From assembly GCF_002086125.1 (NCBI RefSeq), contig NZ_MVHG01000035.1, positions 1 to 45,303 of the forward strand: DNA of 45,303 nucleotides, in the 5' to 3' direction. Made by a program: the position numbers and the translations under genes. Under the pieces are notes generated by a model. The model saw only the letters and a program-made list of their open reading frames with translations, did not search any database and was not told the origin of the DNA. This document shows positions 42,541 to 45,303 of the stretch, one piece after another; position 1 is the first letter of the stretch; each line of letters begins with the position of its first letter. The stretch comes from Mycobacterium arosiense ATCC BAA-1401 = DSM 45069. Its GTDB lineage: Bacteria; Actinomycetota; Actinomycetes; Mycobacteriales; Mycobacteriaceae.

Positions 42541-42557
42541 CTTTACGGTTTCTTGAC
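42541..42557 (-). promoter_or_regulatory. Candidate response-regulator box, distal (KdpE-like direct repeat)
   Basis: GTCAAG-AAACC-GTAAAG on the minus strand; hexamers differ in one base. It starts exactly 32 bp (about three helical turns) from the proximal box, so both face the same side of the DNA. Confidence 0.5.
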
Positions 42558-42615
42558 GCCCCCGAGGACCGCGAGCGGGCCGCCGCTGCCCGCCGCGATG
42601 TTGACGCAGCGGAAG

Positions 42616-44145
42616 CTAACGCGCCGGGTTCTCGGCGGCCGGGATCAGCGGCAGCCGTACCCGGAAAACCGTGCTCCCCTCAGTGGAATCGGCCGTGACC
42701 GAACCATGATGGGCCTTGACGATCGAGCTGACGATGGCCAGACCCAGCCCGTTGCCCGAGCCGTTGGATCGCGATGTGTTGGCCCGCACGAACCGTTCGA
42801 ACAACCTGGGCAGCAGGTCCTCGTCGATGCCCGGGCCGTCGTCGGTGACGGTCAACTCCGCGCACGGTGCGCCGGGACCGTCACGGCGACAAATGATTCC
42901 GGTCGTCACCGTGACGCCGGGCGGGGTGTGCACGCGGGCGTTGTTGAGCAGGTTGCTGACCAGTTGATGTAACCGGGCATGATCGCCGCGCACCCAGACC
43001 GGCTCGTCGGGCAGTTCTTTGACCCAGTGGTGCGTCAGCGCGGCCACCCTCGCGTCGTTGACCGCATCGCTGACCACCTCGGCCAGGTCGACGTCCTCGG
43101 ACTGCAGGTCTTGGCCTTCGCCCAGTCGGGACAGCAGCAGCAATTCGTCGACGAGCAGGGCCATCCGCCGGGCCTCGGACTCGATGCGGGCCAAAGCGTA
43201 TTCCGTGGTGGGCGGCAGCGCCGAACTGTCCTGGCGGGTCAATTCCGCATAGCCCTGAATCGCGGCCAGCGGTGTGCGCAATTCATGGCTGGCGTCGGTG
43301 ATGAACTGGCGCATCCGCAGATCGGACTCGACCCGGTGCGCCAGAGCGCTATCGACGTTGTCCAACAAGCGGTTTAACGTATGCCCGACGATACCGACCT
43401 CATTTTGCGGGTTGGTGTCCTGCGGGGGGACCCGGACGCTGATTTGGTGGTCGTCGCCGGTGAGTGACATGGCGGCGACATCGGCGGCGATGGCCGCCAG
43501 CCGGCGCAGCGGGCGAAGCGTGTAGCCCACCACCCACACGGTGAGCCCGGCGGTGATCACCAAGGCGATCGCGGTGAGCACGGTGGTGGTGAGCTGTTTG
43601 CGCGCGATGATGCGGTCGGCGAGGTTCTGCGACACCCCGACGACGAGGACGTCGGACCCGACGACGGTGCTGTCGACGCGATGCGGTCCGAGCCGGCCGA
43701 GGATTTCGGTGCGCGGCGGTCCGTCGCCCCACGATTGCGCCTGCAGGTCGCGGACGACGTCGGCCGGTGCGGGTTTCGGTTCGTCCTCGGAGAACACGGC
43801 CGACCCGATCACGGTGCCGTTGTGCAGCACGGCGATGAGGTTGCCCGGCGTCTGCCCGGTGAACTCCAGCATCGCCTGGGCGATCGACGGGGTGCCGGGA
43901 TGCGACGAAACATGTTCGCCGTGCCGGTATTTCGTGTACTGGTGGCCCAGCGCGTCCAGGGACGCAGCGACGTCGGCATCGCTCATGATGTTGACATAGC
44001 CGCGCAGGCTCAGCACCGAGACGATTCCGACCGTCACCAGCACCACGCTGACCACGGCCAACACACCCAGCAACAGCTGGCGGCGCAGCGAGTGGGGAAA
44101 CCAACGGGAAAAGTTCCCGGGGGTGCTGCCTCGGTCTCGGGTCAT
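42616..44145 (-). CDS. trcS: Sensor histidine kinase TrcS
   Basis: 509 residues, as Rv1032c. Two membrane helices (about 25-45 and 185-207) flank an external sensor domain; HAMP linker (YTLRPLRRLAAIAADVAAMS); HisKA with TDASHELRTPLAAIQGYAEL (His near 287); HATPase with N box NLLNNARVHTPPG and G boxes DDGPGIDEDLLPRLFERF, GNGLGLAIV. Phosphorylates TrcR. ATG overlaps the trcR TGA (ATGA). It is directly upstream of the kdp promoter region in the same orientation. Confidence 0.95.
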   Translation of the reverse strand: MTRDRGSTPGNFSRWFPHSLRRQLLLGVLAVVSVVLVTVGIVSVLSLRGYVNIMSDADVAASLDALGHQYTKYRHGEHVSSHPGTPSIAQAMLEFTGQTPGNLIAVLHNGTVIGSAVFSEDEPKPAPADVVRDLQAQSWGDGPPRTEILGRLGPHRVDSTVVGSDVLVVGVSQNLADRIIARKQLTTTVLTAIALVITAGLTVWVVGYTLRPLRRLAAIAADVAAMSLTGDDHQISVRVPPQDTNPQNEVGIVGHTLNRLLDNVDSALAHRVESDLRMRQFITDASHELRTPLAAIQGYAELTRQDSSALPPTTEYALARIESEARRMALLVDELLLLSRLGEGQDLQSEDVDLAEVVSDAVNDARVAALTHHWVKELPDEPVWVRGDHARLHQLVSNLLNNARVHTPPGVTVTTGIICRRDGPGAPCAELTVTDDGPGIDEDLLPRLFERFVRANTSRSNGSGNGLGLAIVSSIVKAHHGSVTADSTEGSTVFRVRLPLIPAAENPAR

Positions 44146-44915
44146 TCCGCCGGCCGCAGCATGTACCCCACCCCGCGGACGGTATGAATCATCGGTTCGC
44201 GCCCGGAGTCGATCTTCTTTCGCAGGTACGAGATGTAGAGATCCACGATGCTGGTGCGCCCGGCGAAGTCGTAATTCCAGACGCGGTCCAGGATCTCGGT
44301 GCGGCTCAGCGCGCGGCGGGGATTGCGCATGAGGAAGCGCAGCAGTTCGAACTCGGTGGAGGACAACGAGATTTTGTCTCCGGCACGGGTGACCTCCCGG
44401 CTGGCACTGTCGACCTTGAGGTCGCCGACTTTGAGGGTTTCGGCGGTCGGCGTGGGTTGCTGGCCGGAACGGCGTAGCAATCCGCGCAGCCGGGCGACCA
44501 GTTCCTCGAGGCTGAACGGCTTGGTCATGTAGTCGTCTGCGCCCGCGGTCAGACCCGTGACCCGGTCCATCACCGAATCACGCGCGGTGAGGAAGAGGGC
44601 GGGGATGTAGGCGTCGGACTGGCGCACGCGTTCCAGGATCCGCAATCCGTCCACGTCGGGAAGCATGATGTCGAGGACGAGGACGTCGGGGCTGACCCGC
44701 TCGAACTTGGCCATGGCCTCGCGCCCGTTGTGGGCGATGTCGACAACCCAGCCCTCGTAGTGCAGCGCCATCTTCACCAGATTGGTCAGCGCCGGCTCGT
44801 CGTCAACCAGCAAAACCCTGATGGGTGATCCGTCGGCGCGGGAGATCCTGGGCAGCTGGCCCAGGATGGCTTGGCGTGGGCGCTGCGCGCTGGAGGATCC
44901 CGACATCACGGTCAT
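44142..44915 (-). CDS. trcR: Response regulator TrcR
   Basis: 257 residues from the ATG at 44915 (MTVMSGSSSAQRPRQ), an alignment that matches the Rv1033c sequence well; ATG 44906 or TTG 44933 are alternatives. OmpR/PhoB type: LLVDDEPALTN, phospho-Asp in VLVLDIMLPDVDG, Lys in MTKPFSLEELV, then winged helix LSSTEFELLRFLMRNPRRALSR and TSIVDLYISYLRKKID. In M. tuberculosis TrcR is reported as an autoregulator. An AGGAA lies just before the ATG. Confidence 0.95.
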   Translation of the reverse strand: MTVMSGSSSAQRPRQAILGQLPRISRADGSPIRVLLVDDEPALTNLVKMALHYEGWVVDIAHNGREAMAKFERVSPDVLVLDIMLPDVDGLRILERVRQSDAYIPALFLTARDSVMDRVTGLTAGADDYMTKPFSLEELVARLRGLLRRSGQQPTPTAETLKVGDLKVDSASREVTRAGDKISLSSTEFELLRFLMRNPRRALSRTEILDRVWNYDFAGRTSIVDLYISYLRKKIDSGREPMIHTVRGVGYMLRPAE

Positions 44916-44923
44916 GTTCCTAC

Positions 44924-44953
44924 ATTCTGGCAAGGCGCATACGGAATTGTCAC
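44924..44953 (-). promoter_or_regulatory. Candidate trcR promoter
   Basis: GTGACA (44953-44948), 18-nt spacer, CAGAAT (44929-44924) on the minus strand, 8 nt before the trcR ATG at 44915. The transcript would have almost no leader. Weak match; no other candidate is better. Confidence 0.35.
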
Positions 44954-45157
44954 GGAGTTCATAGGGTTCTCAAATGTGGCAAACCATCGATGGCCTCGGC
45001 CCGGACCACGCTCGCACGCAATGCGAGGCGAACCCGCAGCCGCGGTGCGTCGGATTGCGTTGAGAACCTTGCCGATTACGCATCCATCAGCGCCCGGAGT
45101 ACCAGGTGTATCCACTACCGTTGCGGTACAAGCGCATTCGTCATCGGGATACGAAAA

Positions 45158-45192
45158 CCGGGGCCGCACACCAGATCGGTGCGCGGCCCCGG
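45158..45192 (-). terminator. Strong intrinsic terminator of the esx gene
   Basis: CCGGGGCCGC-A-CACC (45158-45172) pairs with GGTG-C-GCGGCCCCGG (45178-45192): 10 + 4 bp with one mismatch and a 5-nt loop. On the minus strand it is followed by TTTTCGTA. It begins 15 bp after the esx stop. The stretch from here to trcR holds only the trcR promoter. Confidence 0.85.
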
Positions 45193-45207
45193 CATCGAGA
45201 GAAGGCG

Positions 45208-45303
45208 TCAGGCCCAGCTGGACCCGACGGCGCTGTCGGTGCTGGCCATGTTGCTGCCCGCGGACTGGACCTTCTGTCCGTGGGAGTTGGCCTGCTCGTA
45301 GAT
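45208..45303 (-). CDS. ESAT-6-like protein of the EsxI/L/N/O/V (Mtb9.9) type, C-terminal part
   Basis: 31 C-terminal residues are inside the window: IYEQANSHGQKVQSAGSNMA then STDSAVGSSWA. This is nearly the end of the M. tuberculosis Mtb9.9 family (EQANAHGQKVQAAGNNMAQT DSAVGSSWA split here only for length), small WXG100 helical-hairpin proteins exported as heterodimers by ESX-5. H37Rv has esxI-esxJ-PPE15-PE8 beyond trcR, so the same island probably starts here. The gene is cut by the window edge. Confidence 0.9.
   Translation of the reverse strand: MYEQANSHGQKVQSAGSNMASTDSAVGSSWA

Noticed and set aside
42575..42593. Hairpin GCGGGC-N7-GCCCGC after trcS considered as a terminator
   Set aside because: Only a 6-bp stem and no T-run on the minus strand; too weak to call. 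Transcription from trcS into kdp remains possible.
44934..45157. Remnant of a transposase expected from H37Rv order
   Set aside because: No inverted repeats, target duplications or transposase-like frame could be seen in this short stretch.

Overview
The window is a roughly 68% GC stretch of a mycobacterial chromosome. From memory, gene order follows the M. tuberculosis H37Rv block Rv1005c to about Rv1037c: pabB, metG, tatD, rpfB, ksgA, ispE, pks16, pth, rplY, lpqT, prsA, glmU, tRNA-Gln, TetR, mfd, mazG, lpqU, eno, ftsB, DUF501, ppx2, kdp, trcS/trcR, esxI. The protein sequences are close to but clearly not those of H37Rv. A slow-growing non-tuberculous Mycobacterium, perhaps of the M. avium complex, fits best; the species is an inference.

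Left part (1-8.3 kb): pabB is followed by accessory genes. These are an ECF41-type sigma factor translationally coupled to a flavin oxidoreductase, with a matching ECF41-like promoter upstream; a putative lipoprotein with a glycosidase-like fold; two tandem TetR regulators of the gamma-butyrolactone-receptor (ScbR) type; a chain of overlapping tiny ORFs; and a PAS-domain protein. Centre-left (8.4-16 kb) is housekeeping: metG and tatD diverge from a 38-bp gap. Next comes rpfB-ksgA-ispE (resuscitation factor, 16S rRNA dimethylation, isoprenoid synthesis), whose leader carries a terminator-like hairpin, then the acyl-adenylating enzyme Pks16.

Centre (16-22 kb, minus strand): glmU, prsA, arsC, lpqT, an SDR gene, rplY and pth, preceded by tRNA-Gln(UUG). 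prsA/arsC/lpqT are packed with 0-nt spacing or 4-nt overlap. Centre-right (22-34 kb, plus strand): a TetR regulator, the repair translocase mfd, mazG, lpqU, eno, ftsB, a DUF501 gene and ppx2. A diaminopimelate-decarboxylase-like gene in reverse orientation separates the TetR gene from mfd.

Right part (34-45.3 kb, minus strand): trcR-trcS, then a co-directional kdpF-A-B-C-D-E set for high-affinity K+ uptake. A tiny membrane ORF overlaps the kdpF start, and two similar 17-bp direct-repeat boxes lie upstream. KdpC carries an extra segment of about 130 residues with four of its five cysteines. The window ends in the C-terminus of an ESAT-6-like gene of the EsxI/L/N/O/V type with a strong terminator.

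No CRISPR array, insertion sequence, phage gene or rRNA was seen. No completely new multi-gene system is demonstrated. The best candidates for undescribed biology are the kdp upstream microprotein with its operator pair, and the ScbR-like regulator pair with its coupled tiny ORFs.
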